Shown here one piece after another: positions 17,200-25,584 of a stretch of 64,000 bases of DNA. The stretch covers positions 45,598 to 109,597 of the forward strand of contig CAZSDW010000008.1 in assembly GCA_964605705.1 (NCBI GenBank), written 5' to 3'. The position numbers and the translations under genes were made by a program. Numbering within the stretch: the first letter of the stretch is position 1; every line of letters begins with the position of its first letter. The notes beneath the pieces are model-generated. The model was not told where the DNA came from. It did not search any database and was given only the letters and a program-made list of their open reading frames with translations. Origin of the DNA: CAZSDW01 sp964605705. GTDB lineage: Bacteria; Fidelibacterota; UBA2242.

Positions 17200-17643
17200 A
17201 TGAAACAAACAGTCCCGAAAAGAATTCTTTTAGTCGAGGATAATGTCGATGATGTAGATCTGACTCTCCGGGCATTAAAGAAGAATAATATCATGAACGA
17301 GGTGATCGTTGTTAACGACGGCGCCGAGGCACTGGATTATCTGAACTGTGAAGGTAAATTCAAAGATTATGAAGCGGATAACAGTCCGGCGGTCGTGCTG
17401 CTGGATTTAAAATTGCCGAAGTTCAGTGGACTTGAAGTATTGCAAAAAATACGCTCCAATCCGCGAACGAAATATATCCCGGTTGTAATCCTGACCTCAT
17501 CCGTTGAAGATGAGGATATTCTCAAAGGTTACCGCTACGGTGCCAATAGCTATATCAGAAAACCGGTCGATTTTCAGCAATTTTTAGAAGCGATTCAAAA
17601 CCTGGGACTCTACTGGTTGTTATTAAATGAAACAGTATCCTAA
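17200..17643 (+). CDS. Rcp1-type single-domain response regulator
   Basis: 147 residues forming one receiver domain. Acidic residues are E13-D14, the phospho-acceptor is D69 (VVLLDLKLPKFSG), and RKPVDF carries the switch lysine. The longer alpha2-beta3 loop and the FLEAI-NLGLYWL end are typical of Rcp1-like regulators paired with phytochrome-type kinases. There is no output domain. It should receive phosphate from the upstream kinase, or from the hybrid kinase encoded 10 bases downstream, and act by protein contact. Confidence 0.93.
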   Translation: MKQTVPKRILLVEDNVDDVDLTLRALKKNNIMNEVIVVNDGAEALDYLNCEGKFKDYEADNSPAVVLLDLKLPKFSGLEVLQKIRSNPRTKYIPVVILTSSVEDEDILKGYRYGANSYIRKPVDFQQFLEAIQNLGLYWLLLNETVS

Positions 17644-17653
17644 GGGGTAAATA

Positions 17654-19582
17654 ATGAGCAAAAACATACGAATTCTGATTGTTGAGGATTCGGTTGACGA
17701 TGTTGCTCTGATTATTCACAGACTCCGCAAAAATAATTTTGATCCTAACTATATCATTGTGGATTCGGCTGAGACATTGAAACAGGAACTGTACCAGAAA
17801 GAATGGGATATCATTTTTTCCGATTACAGCATGGTTGGTTTCAATGGATTTGAGGCGCTGAAGATTGTGCGCGAATACGATGAAAATATTCCTTTTCTCC
17901 TGATATCGGGCTCGATTGGTGAAGAATTAGCGGTTCAGGCAATGATTATGGGCGCGAACGACTATATCCTCAAAGATAATATGAGTCGTTTTGTTCCTTC
18001 AGTCAGACAGGCGCTGAAACGCTATGAAGAATATCGGAAACGCAGAGTTGCCGAAGAAGAAGCCCGCCGGGCGAATAAGGAATGGCAGGACATCTTTCAG
18101 GCAATTGGACAGTCAGTTGTGATTCTGGATAAAGAGTTTAAAATTCTCAGTGCCAATAAATTCACCACATCGCTGACGGGACTTTCCGAAGAGGATCTCA
18201 AAGATAAAAGTTGCCATGATATTTTTCATTCCAATGGCAGACCGGAAAACTGCCCGATGCTTCAGGTGCTGAAGTCGGGAAAACCGGAAGTGGAAGAAAT
18301 GGAAACCAATTTTGGGGATTTTCTGTTGTCCTGTACACCGATTTTTAATGATGCTGGTGAAATCGAAAAAATCATTCACGTGGCAACCGATATTTCAGAG
18401 CTGAAAGCCAAAACTATCGAGAGCAGTAGCCTGAGGGATCAGTTGGTGCGTGCGCAGCGCATGGAAGCCGTTGGGCGTCTTGCTGGCGGTATCGCTCATG
18501 ATTTCAATAATGTTCTGACGGTAATACAGGGTAATGTGCAGCTGGCGCAGATGAAGGCAGAATTGAACGCTGAACTGAAAGTATATCTTGAGCAGATTTT
18601 TACTGCCGGGGAACGGGCGGTAAAATTAACGCGCCAACTCCTGGCTTTCAGTCGTAAACAAGCCATGAAAATGAGAGTTGTAAATCTTAACGACATCATC
18701 ACCGGCATGGGCAAAATGCTGGAACGGCTGATCGGTGAAGATATCAAGATTGACTATTTACTCAATAGTGAGTTGGCAAATATTTTGGGGGATGAGGGAA
18801 ATCTCGAACAGGTGATTATGAATCTTGCGATCAATGCCCGGGACGCCATGCCCAGAGGTGGAACATTGATCATATCTACCAGAAATGTGTCCCTTACAGA
18901 AGGTGATAGCAACCTTATTGAAGATTATATCCCTGGTGATTATGTGCGCTTGAGCATTAAAGATTCCGGTACCGGAATGACCGAGGATGTTATCCGTCAA
19001 ATCTTCGAACCGTTCTTCACGACTAAAGAAAAGGGCAAGGGAACCGGGTTGGGACTTTCCGTCGTTTACGGGATAATTAAACAACATAACGGCTACATTA
19101 CTCTCGATAGTAAACTGAATGCTGGCACCGAATTTCAGGTTTTCTTCCCGATTTCGAAGGAGTCACAGGCAGTTTCTATTGGTCAGGAGCAGGATCGGAT
19201 CCAGTATTCCGGAGAAGGAAAACAGGTACTCCTGGTTGAAGATGAAGAAAATATTCGTCAACTGTTTACCCGCGCCCTCGATAAATATGGTTTCAAGGTT
19301 ACCACGGCGGCGAGCGCTGAAGATGCGTTGGTTGAGTTTTCCCTGTTAAATGGCAAGGTCGATATTGTAATCAGTGATATGGTGATGCCCGGGAAAAGCG
19401 GATTGGAACTTGCTGAAGAGCTCAGAATTCGTAAACCCGGATTAAAAATTATCCTGACAAGCGGTTACCTGGATGATAAAATTAAAATCAGTGAAATCCA
19501 GGGGAAGGGATTTAAATTCCTTCAGAAACCCTATTCGCTGTTAAATTTGCTGGATGCAGTCCGGGATACCCTGAGTGAATAA
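17654..19582 (+). CDS. Hybrid sensor kinase: receiver-PAS-HisKA-HATPase-receiver
   Basis: 642 residues, soluble. The N-terminal receiver has E11-D12 and phospho-acceptor D57 (FSDYSMVGFNG). The PAS domain is about 140-255. HisKA has H282 in GGIAHDFNNVLT, followed by HATPase with NLAINARDAMP, KDSGTGM and GKGTGLGLSVVYG. The C-terminal receiver has D575 (VISDMVMPGKSG). The layout fits a phosphorelay in which the first receiver gates the kinase. Together with the two upstream genes it makes a multistep system without any DNA-binding output, so the final target lies outside this locus. Confidence 0.93.
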   Translation: MSKNIRILIVEDSVDDVALIIHRLRKNNFDPNYIIVDSAETLKQELYQKEWDIIFSDYSMVGFNGFEALKIVREYDENIPFLLISGSIGEELAVQAMIMGANDYILKDNMSRFVPSVRQALKRYEEYRKRRVAEEEARRANKEWQDIFQAIGQSVVILDKEFKILSANKFTTSLTGLSEEDLKDKSCHDIFHSNGRPENCPMLQVLKSGKPEVEEMETNFGDFLLSCTPIFNDAGEIEKIIHVATDISELKAKTIESSSLRDQLVRAQRMEAVGRLAGGIAHDFNNVLTVIQGNVQLAQMKAELNAELKVYLEQIFTAGERAVKLTRQLLAFSRKQAMKMRVVNLNDIITGMGKMLERLIGEDIKIDYLLNSELANILGDEGNLEQVIMNLAINARDAMPRGGTLIISTRNVSLTEGDSNLIEDYIPGDYVRLSIKDSGTGMTEDVIRQIFEPFFTTKEKGKGTGLGLSVVYGIIKQHNGYITLDSKLNAGTEFQVFFPISKESQAVSIGQEQDRIQYSGEGKQVLLVEDEENIRQLFTRALDKYGFKVTTAASAEDALVEFSLLNGKVDIVISDMVMPGKSGLELAEELRIRKPGLKIILTSGYLDDKIKISEIQGKGFKFLQKPYSLLNLLDAVRDTLSE

Positions 19583-19642
19583 TATTGGTTCCGGTGGATT
19601 ATTTAAATTTTTGAGAATTTTTATTGGAGCTACAGAAAAGAA

Positions 19643-20059
19643 ATGAAATCGCTGACAAAATATATGACTCTGAATGTACCTCGCCGAAGGATGTTCATAA
19701 ATATTACTCCCAACGTTGAGGATGTGGTTCGGGAAAGTGGAATCCGGGAGGGGCTTTGCCTCGTGAATGCCATGCATATCACCGCAAGCGTATTTATTAA
19801 TGACGATGAACCGGGCTTACATCAGGATTATGAGACCTGGCTGGAAAAACTTGCGCCGGAAAAACCCTATTCCCAGTATCATCATAATGGGTATGAAGAT
19901 AATGCCGATGCCCATTTGAAACGCCAGGTCATGGGCAGGGAAGTGGTGGTTGCAATTAGTAATGGGCGCCTTGATTTCGGTCCCTGGGAACAAATTTTCT
20001 ATGGTGAATTTGACGGCAAGCGCCCCAAACGGTATTTGATAAAAGTAATCGGCGAATAA
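19643..20059 (+). CDS. YjbQ family protein (UPF0047)
   Basis: 138 residues with the YjbQ signature at the C-terminal half: YHHNGYEDNADAHLKRQVMG, RLDFGPWEQIFYGEFDG and a final strand RYLIKVIGE. Family members are trimeric beta proteins with a histidine-rich pocket. Weak thiamine-phosphate synthase activity has been reported, but the physiological role is unclear. A second, divergent member is at 54073-54489. This copy lies 60 bases after the hybrid kinase and 70 bases before the initiator tRNA; a functional link to either is not evident. Confidence 0.9.
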   Translation: MKSLTKYMTLNVPRRRMFINITPNVEDVVRESGIREGLCLVNAMHITASVFINDDEPGLHQDYETWLEKLAPEKPYSQYHHNGYEDNADAHLKRQVMGREVVVAISNGRLDFGPWEQIFYGEFDGKRPKRYLIKVIGE

Positions 20060-20129
20060 AAATTTGGCTAAATTGATCCTTGGATTTAATCGAAAAATTG
20101 CGCATATTATGCCGCTTATTAATATTGAT

Positions 20130-20202
<73 letters not shown>

Positions 20203-20378
20203 CTACAGGAAAAATAAGGACTTAGGAAAATATCTTAGGTTCTTTTTCTTTTTAAAAAAGTCCAATTCCCCATGCTATCCCCATAAATAGTTGTAATATT
20301 CTACAAAGTGTAATGCATTTTGACAACAAAATCTTTCATGGTTGCATCTTAACTAGTGATTGAAATTGGGAGGTCAGA

Positions 20379-20807
20379 ATGAGAAAATCAAAAATTTCAC
20401 TCGTTACATTGGTTGCACTTTCCCTGATAACACACTTACAGGCGTCTGAATTAGATGCATCTCCGGCTCTGAGTACAGCATCCGTATCCCGTGGATCCGC
20501 TGAATCAATCAGTTCAACAGTTCAGGTATTAAAACCGATACCAATAGATGGATATCCAAAGCTGAAAGAAAAAATTGAATATCCGGAAATTGCTCGGATT
20601 ATAGGTCTTGAACCGTTGTTGGTTGTTCAGGCATATATCGATGCAGAGGGACAGATTCTTAATTGTCAGATTGTCGAAGGACCTAAAAATCTCGGATTCG
20701 AAGAAACTATTTTTTCTGCCATCCGAAATACAAAGTGGTCACCAGCTGCCTACGATGGTGTTGTGGCACCATCAATCCTGGAAATCAGAATTCAATTTGA
20801 GTTGTAG
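20379..20807 (+). CDS. Secreted TonB C-terminal-domain protein
   Basis: 142 residues. A signal peptide (about 1-22, ending THLQA) is followed by about 35 low-complexity residues and a TonB C-terminal-like domain from about residue 60 (YPEIARIIGLEPLLVVQAYI, DAEGQILNCQIVEGPKN, and a final IRIQFEL strand). There is no long proline-rich span or uncleaved anchor, so it is not a classical energy-transducing TonB. It is probably a periplasmic or lipid-free domain protein. GGGAGG lies five bases before ATG 20379. A strong terminator follows, so it is a single-gene unit. Confidence 0.8.
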   Translation: MRKSKISLVTLVALSLITHLQASELDASPALSTASVSRGSAESISSTVQVLKPIPIDGYPKLKEKIEYPEIARIIGLEPLLVVQAYIDAEGQILNCQIVEGPKNLGFEETIFSAIRNTKWSPAAYDGVVAPSILEIRIQFEL

Positions 20808-20836
20808 GACTGAAAACGTTATCTTCAGTTCTTCTA

Positions 20837-20863
20837 AAACCCGGTTCGGTGAACCGGGTTTTT
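20837..20863 (+). terminator. Rho-independent terminator
   Basis: An 11-base perfect stem, AAACCCGGTTC and GAACCGGGTTT, with loop GGT, runs into further T residues 30 bases after the TonB-domain gene. Confidence 0.92.
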
Positions 20864-21062
20864 AGTATCATTTTTGAGGAAAAAATCTATTCAATATTTA
20901 ATTATCAGGATTTATTGCATCCAGTTAGAAATTGATCCGATTCAGATTGGGACGGAAGGAAGCTGGAAAAAATATTGATGCCAGAAGCAACTATTTCACA
21001 TTTCGTGAAGTCTAAACTATTGTTCTCTGGGAAAAAGAAATCGAATAAATAACGAGGTTAAT

Positions 21063-21278
21063 ATGTCACTCCAGGAAATACTTCAAAAAATTGTTGAAAA
21101 GAATTATCCGATTTTACTTTCTGACAAAGAAAGTGATTGGGAGGCGAGTACCCTGTTGTCCACGTTATCTGCACCAACATTACGGAGAAACGCTCACCTG
21201 CAATCTGGATTGTACATTGCAGAGATCAATGAGGGCGGCTATATGGGCAGGGTTTTGTACAAAATTAAGAGAAAATAG
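21063..21278 (+). CDS. Small hypothetical protein
   Basis: 71 residues, no signal peptide or membrane segment, basic C-terminus (VLYKIKRK). A GAGG ribosome-binding site with good spacing precedes ATG 21063. The sequence DKESDWEASTLLSTLS followed by SGLYIAEINEGGYMGRVLY could be a short alpha/beta domain, but I do not recognise a family. It lies alone between the terminator at 20863 and the permease gene. It is probably real on the strength of its start site only. Confidence 0.5.
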   Translation: MSLQEILQKIVEKNYPILLSDKESDWEASTLLSTLSAPTLRRNAHLQSGLYIAEINEGGYMGRVLYKIKRK

Positions 21279-21450
21279 AGCCTTTACTTCAATAATTGAG
21301 CCTTTCTTTCACCACGCTTTAAATCCCTTTTCGAAATATTCACCAGGTCTCGTTTTAGTTTGAGATTTGGCGATTTATATTCTATATTTAGCAACCAATC
21401 AGAAGAGGCAATATAATCACACCGATAACTCAATCATATCATTAACTATT

Positions 21451-22200
21451 ATGGAAATTTTTTGGAAATTGTTACTGCTTTTCGGTGTCGGTTCCGTCGC
21501 AGGTTTTATTAATGTCAATGCCGGGGGCGGTTCGACACTGACTCTGCCCATGTTGATATTTCTGGGATTGGACAGTGCCATAGCCAATGGTACGAACCGG
21601 GTGGGAATTCTGATTCAAAACATCTTTGCAGTGGCATCATTTCGAAAACAGAACGTATTTCACCTGAGCGAAAGCCTGAAACTGTCCTGGATAACGCTTC
21701 CCGGCGCTGTTATCGGTGCCCTTGCGTCGATCAGAATTACTGCTGAATGGTTTCAGCGGATTTTAGCGATTATCATGATAGCCATTGTCATCACCATGTT
21801 TATGCCAAAAACGAAGACGAACTTCCAGAACAACGTATCGGAAGTGAAGAATAAATCACTGATTTACGTGGTGCTCTTTTTTATTGGATTCTACGGTGGA
21901 TTCATTCAGGTTGGTGTCGGATTTCTTTTCATGGCAGCATTGTACCATATTTTGAAAATCAACCTGGTTTATGTTAATATGCATAAAATTTTTATTGTGA
22001 TGATTTACACAATCCCGTCACTTTTAATCTTTGCAGTAACCGGTAATGTGAATTGGTGGTTTGGGCTTTGCCTGGCTGCAGGTAATGCTTTAGGTGCATG
22101 GTGGGGAGCAAAAGCCTCGGTCAAGGGTGGTGAGAAATTGATCCGAATCGTACTGGCGGTGGCGATTGTTTTAATGGCTGGAAAATTATTGTTTATCTAA
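21451..22200 (+). CDS. TauE/SafE-family membrane permease
   Basis: About 249 residues with seven to eight hydrophobic segments and the TauE/SafE repeat signature: VAGFINVNAGGGSTLTLPML in the first half and GFYGGFIQVGVGFLFMAAL in the second. Members export or import small organic or inorganic anions such as sulfite, sulfoacetate or related compounds. The substrate cannot be inferred from neighbours. The start is uncertain: ATG 21451 begins the first membrane segment directly, while in-frame TTG 21367 would add 28 polar residues without support. No strong ribosome-binding site is seen. Confidence 0.85.
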   Translation: MEIFWKLLLLFGVGSVAGFINVNAGGGSTLTLPMLIFLGLDSAIANGTNRVGILIQNIFAVASFRKQNVFHLSESLKLSWITLPGAVIGALASIRITAEWFQRILAIIMIAIVITMFMPKTKTNFQNNVSEVKNKSLIYVVLFFIGFYGGFIQVGVGFLFMAALYHILKINLVYVNMHKIFIVMIYTIPSLLIFAVTGNVNWWFGLCLAAGNALGAWWGAKASVKGGEKLIRIVLAVAIVLMAGKLLFI

Positions 22201-22344
22201 GAGCAAAATGGAGCGTAATCATAAATTTTTACAACCAATTCGGATTATCATAAGGAGACCAAATATACTTGAAAAGACAACGATGTTTTGTTGTATCGAT
22301 TTTCCCGTCGGGGAATAATTTTGATAAAGGAGTTTTTATAAATT

Positions 22345-23139
22345 ATGTACGATATTAAAGAGTCGGTTCTGAAATCTCTGGATGGTAACAATGTCGAGTT
22401 GTTTCCTTATCTACCCTATCTGTTGAAAGACATTTGGGAAATTGGTTCCTCCGCGTCACAAATTATTGAATTACTTCAAAAACAGAATTCTGTTTTTCAC
22501 GACTCGGATTTAAAAGTGCTGGATTTGGGATGTGGAAAGGGCGCAATTGCGATACCGCTGGCGAAGCAATTCGGATTTCGGGTAATGGGTATTGATGCCG
22601 TTCCCGAGTTTATTGAAGATGCCCGGGAAAAAGCGCTGGAGTGGGGTGTCGAACACCTGTGTCATTTCGAAGTCGGAGATATTCGGGAGTACATTGAAAA
22701 GTGCAGTTGCTACGATGTCATTATCCTGGGATCCATTGGGATGGTTCTGGGGAATGTCGAAAAGACACTGGGCAGACTGAACAAATGTTTGAAACCGGAC
22801 GGTAAAATAATTCTGGATGATGCTTATATACCCGATGGCAGCGATTTTTACCATAGCAGTTACCTGTCGGAAGCCCAGTTCATAAAGCAAATACGCCGAA
22901 GCGGATTCAGTGTTATTGATAAATCAACGAGTGAGGAATCAAAAATATCAACGTATAATAAAGAGATTTACCAGCACATTAAGAATCGGGCGCAGGAGTT
23001 GATTTCCATATATCCGGGTTTAAAATATATCTTTGAAGATTATTTAAAAACCCAGCGAGCTGAAAACGGAGTTTTGGAAAATAATGTCAAATGTGTATTA
23101 TTACTAATGGAGAAGATTCACAACAACCATGAGGGCTAA
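22345..23139 (+). CDS. Class I SAM-dependent methyltransferase
   Basis: 264 residues. The Rossmann-like core shows motif I VLDLGCGKGAIAIPLA, acidic motif II GIDAVPEF, motif III HFEVGDIREY and strand 4 YDVIILGSIGMVLG. It resembles small-molecule methyltransferases, with a C-terminal helical part of unknown substrate. Its stop overlaps the reading frame of the next gene region, whose best start is two bases after the stop, so the two are translationally linked. The substrate cannot be named. Confidence 0.88.
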   Translation: MYDIKESVLKSLDGNNVELFPYLPYLLKDIWEIGSSASQIIELLQKQNSVFHDSDLKVLDLGCGKGAIAIPLAKQFGFRVMGIDAVPEFIEDAREKALEWGVEHLCHFEVGDIREYIEKCSCYDVIILGSIGMVLGNVEKTLGRLNKCLKPDGKIILDDAYIPDGSDFYHSSYLSEAQFIKQIRRSGFSVIDKSTSEESKISTYNKEIYQHIKNRAQELISIYPGLKYIFEDYLKTQRAENGVLENNVKCVLLLMEKIHNNHEG

Positions 23140-23140
23140 A

Positions 23141-23869
23141 ATGAGACTATCGCCTCTATTGATCCTTCTTTGTTTTGTTCAATTAAATGGTCAGAATGGA
23201 ATTCACCGAATTACGGATGATCTGGAAGTCCACAGAATTGCCGAAAATATTTACGTCCATGTATCTTATTTCGATCTTGAAAATGCACCCCATTTCCCGG
23301 CGAATGGAATGGTTGTCGTCGATAATGGGAAGGCATTTATCATCGATACGCCCTGGCGAGATCAGGAAACCAGGCAGTTGATCGATTGGATTCAGAATGA
23401 GCTCAATGCAACAGTGGAAGGGTGTATCATCGGTCACTGGCACCAGGATTGTATGGGCGGACTGACGGCAATTCACCAAGCCGGTATTCCCTCCTATTCC
23501 TATGAAAAAACCCGGACAATCGCGCAAGCGAAACAACTGCCCTTACCGGAGAATACTTTTTCCGATTCACTGATAATTCAGTTAGGTGAAAAGCAGTTGA
23601 TTGTTAAATATCCGGGTGCCGGTCATACTGTGGATAATATCGTTGTCTGGATTCCGGTTGACCGGGTTCTTTTTGGTGGTTGTCTCGTGAAAGCACTGGA
23701 GTACCACGGATTGGGATATATCGGTGATGCTGTTCTCGAGGAGTGGCCGGTTACTTTACAGAAAGTTCTGGTGGAATTTCCGGATTGTCAGATTGTTGTT
23801 CCGGGACATGGTGAACCCGGTAATTTAGACCTGATTCGTCACACGATTTCCCTTTTTAAAAATAATTGA
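23141..23869 (+). CDS. Subclass B1 metallo-beta-lactamase homologue
   Basis: 242 residues with a signal peptide (about 1-18, ending NGQ), so periplasmic. All six B1 zinc ligands are present: H99, H101 and H162 for site 1; D103, C181 and H223 for site 2 (GHWHQDCMGG, GAGHTVDNIVVW, FGGCLVK, VVPGHGEPG). K184 matches the substrate-binding lysine of B1 enzymes. The GGCLVK...LGYIGDA...EEW...PGHG run is closely like Bacillus cereus BcII and flavobacterial BlaB. It should hydrolyse beta-lactams, but a related housekeeping hydrolase cannot be excluded. GAGG at 23131-23134 favours ATG 23141 over ATG 23129. Confidence 0.87.
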   Translation: MRLSPLLILLCFVQLNGQNGIHRITDDLEVHRIAENIYVHVSYFDLENAPHFPANGMVVVDNGKAFIIDTPWRDQETRQLIDWIQNELNATVEGCIIGHWHQDCMGGLTAIHQAGIPSYSYEKTRTIAQAKQLPLPENTFSDSLIIQLGEKQLIVKYPGAGHTVDNIVVWIPVDRVLFGGCLVKALEYHGLGYIGDAVLEEWPVTLQKVLVEFPDCQIVVPGHGEPGNLDLIRHTISLFKNN

Positions 23870-23920
23870 TAAAATAGTACAAGTGTTGTCTAATATTAAG
23901 TCAATCAATTTGAGGTGGGT

Positions 23921-25045
23921 ATGAGTATTCAAATTAAAGAAGTTCAGAATCGCCGGGATTTGAAAAAATTTGTAAAATTTCCTTTATCCCTGTATCGTGG
24001 GAATCCCAATTGGGTGCCGACCCTGATTACCGACGATTTGAACACACTCTCCGCGAAAACCAATCCGGCTTTCGAGTTTTGTAAGGTCAAAATCTGGCTT
24101 GCCTATAAGGATAAAAGAATCGTCGGGCGAATTGTTGCCATTCTGAATCAGCGGCATGAAGATAAATGGGGTAAGCGGCAGGTTCGGTTTGGCTGGATTG
24201 ATTTCATCGAGGACTTTGAGGTATCGACTGCCTTGCTGGGAGCGGTTGAAGACTGGGCGAAGGAACTGGGTGCCGAATCGGTTCACGGTCCCCTGGGTTT
24301 TACAGATTTTGACCATGAAGGCATGCTGGTCGAAGGATTTGATGAACTGGGCACTATGGCAGCGATCTACAACTATCCGTATTATCCGCAGCACCTGGAA
24401 AAGCTCGGCTATCGGAAGGATGTGGACTGGATCGAGTATCAAATTACCATTCCCGAAAAATTTCCGGAAAAAATAGAGCAATATTCAAAAATGGTTCAGG
24501 AAAAGTACGGTTATAGAGTACTGGAAGCCAGGTCAACGAAAAAAGATATCTTACCCTATGCCCATGAAATGTTTGATGTTTTGCAGGATGCCTATAAGGA
24601 CCTTTATGGTGTTGTGCTTTTGACCAAAGCGCAGATCGATGCCTATATCAAGCAATACTTGGGATTTATTTCTCCGGATTATATCGGGCTTATTCTGAAC
24701 AATGAAAATAAGGTTATCGGATTCGGGATAACAATGCCATCGCTTTCCAGAGCCCTTCAAAAAAGTAAAGGACGCCTGTTTCCATTTGGACTGTTTCACC
24801 TGATGCGCGCGATGAAGAAAAACGATATGGTGGATTTGTATCTGATTGGCGTTCACACGGATTACCAGGGCAAGGGTGTGGCTGGAATATTGTTGAATAA
24901 AATGGGGCAGTGTTTTGTGAAAAATGGGATCAGGTACGCCGAGTCCAATCCCGAACTGGAGCTGAATAACAAAGTCCAGCAGCAGTGGAAACATTTTGAA
25001 AAGCGACAGCATAAGCGTCGCCGTTGCTATATCAAGGAGTTATAG
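23921..25045 (+). CDS. GNAT-superfamily acetyltransferase-like protein
   Basis: About 374 residues. The N-terminal half (FVKFPLSLYRGNPNWVPTL, then VHGPLGFTDFDHEGMLVEGF) is typical of a large GNAT-related family in environmental bacteria. The C-terminal half has a clearer acyl-CoA-binding region, YLIGVHTDYQGKGVAGILL. No substrate is known. It is soluble, without a signal peptide. GAGG at 23911-23914 points to ATG 23921 rather than GTG 23915. It is followed by a lipoprotein gene with its own ribosome-binding site. Confidence 0.8.
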   Translation: MSIQIKEVQNRRDLKKFVKFPLSLYRGNPNWVPTLITDDLNTLSAKTNPAFEFCKVKIWLAYKDKRIVGRIVAILNQRHEDKWGKRQVRFGWIDFIEDFEVSTALLGAVEDWAKELGAESVHGPLGFTDFDHEGMLVEGFDELGTMAAIYNYPYYPQHLEKLGYRKDVDWIEYQITIPEKFPEKIEQYSKMVQEKYGYRVLEARSTKKDILPYAHEMFDVLQDAYKDLYGVVLLTKAQIDAYIKQYLGFISPDYIGLILNNENKVIGFGITMPSLSRALQKSKGRLFPFGLFHLMRAMKKNDMVDLYLIGVHTDYQGKGVAGILLNKMGQCFVKNGIRYAESNPELELNNKVQQQWKHFEKRQHKRRRCYIKEL

Positions 25046-25076
25046 TCAGCTTCTAATTATCCGGAGGAACTTACAT

Positions 25077-25583
25077 ATGCAATCTGTAAGACTTCTGTTT
25101 CTGTTTGTGTTAATGTTTACACAATTCGCCTGTTTTTCAGTCCCGCAACTGATCTGGCATCAGGAGGATGTGCTTATCCAGCAGGTTCAGATTGATGCTT
25201 CAAGGAAAATATTGATCGCTTCCCGAAAGAGTGATTTTAAAGAGGCACTGATTGAGAAAATTATTGAGAACTATAAAGGTAAAAATTTAGCGATAAAGGT
25301 TATTGGTTTAGCGGAATTGGACCAGGAAAATGCTGAGGAATACCAGTCAATAATTCTCATTAATACCTGTATGTCCTGGGACATGGATCGCAATGTCAAT
25401 AAATTTCTGAAAAACCATCTCGATGATGGAAATGTGATTGTGCTGACGACATCCGGTGACGGACGCTGGCTACCAAAGAAAAAGGGACGTCAATTTGATG
25501 CTATCAGTTCGGCATCGAAAATTACCGATGTGGAAAAAGTGAGTAATGAGATAATTGAAAAAATCAATCACCTGCTGAACTGA
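25077..25583 (+). CDS. Putative lipoprotein with flavodoxin-like fold
   Basis: 168 residues. The N-terminus is a signal sequence with a lipobox-like TQFAC (cysteine about residue 20), so a lipoprotein is likely. The mature part alternates strands and helices (ILIASRKSDFKEALIEKII, SIILINTCMSWDMDRNVNKF, VIVLTTSGDGRWLPKK), which resembles a flavodoxin-like fold without an obvious FMN loop. GGAGGA precedes ATG 25077. It ends one base before the stop of the opposing transporter gene. Function unknown. Confidence 0.7.
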   Translation: MQSVRLLFLFVLMFTQFACFSVPQLIWHQEDVLIQQVQIDASRKILIASRKSDFKEALIEKIIENYKGKNLAIKVIGLAELDQENAEEYQSIILINTCMSWDMDRNVNKFLKNHLDDGNVIVLTTSGDGRWLPKKKGRQFDAISSASKITDVEKVSNEIIEKINHLLN

Positions 25584-25584
25584 T

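Noticed and set aside
20203..20378. Integration site or terminator after the initiator tRNA
   Set aside because: Two CTTAGG copies are a direct repeat, not a stem, and no partial tRNA duplicate or integrase gene is present in the window.
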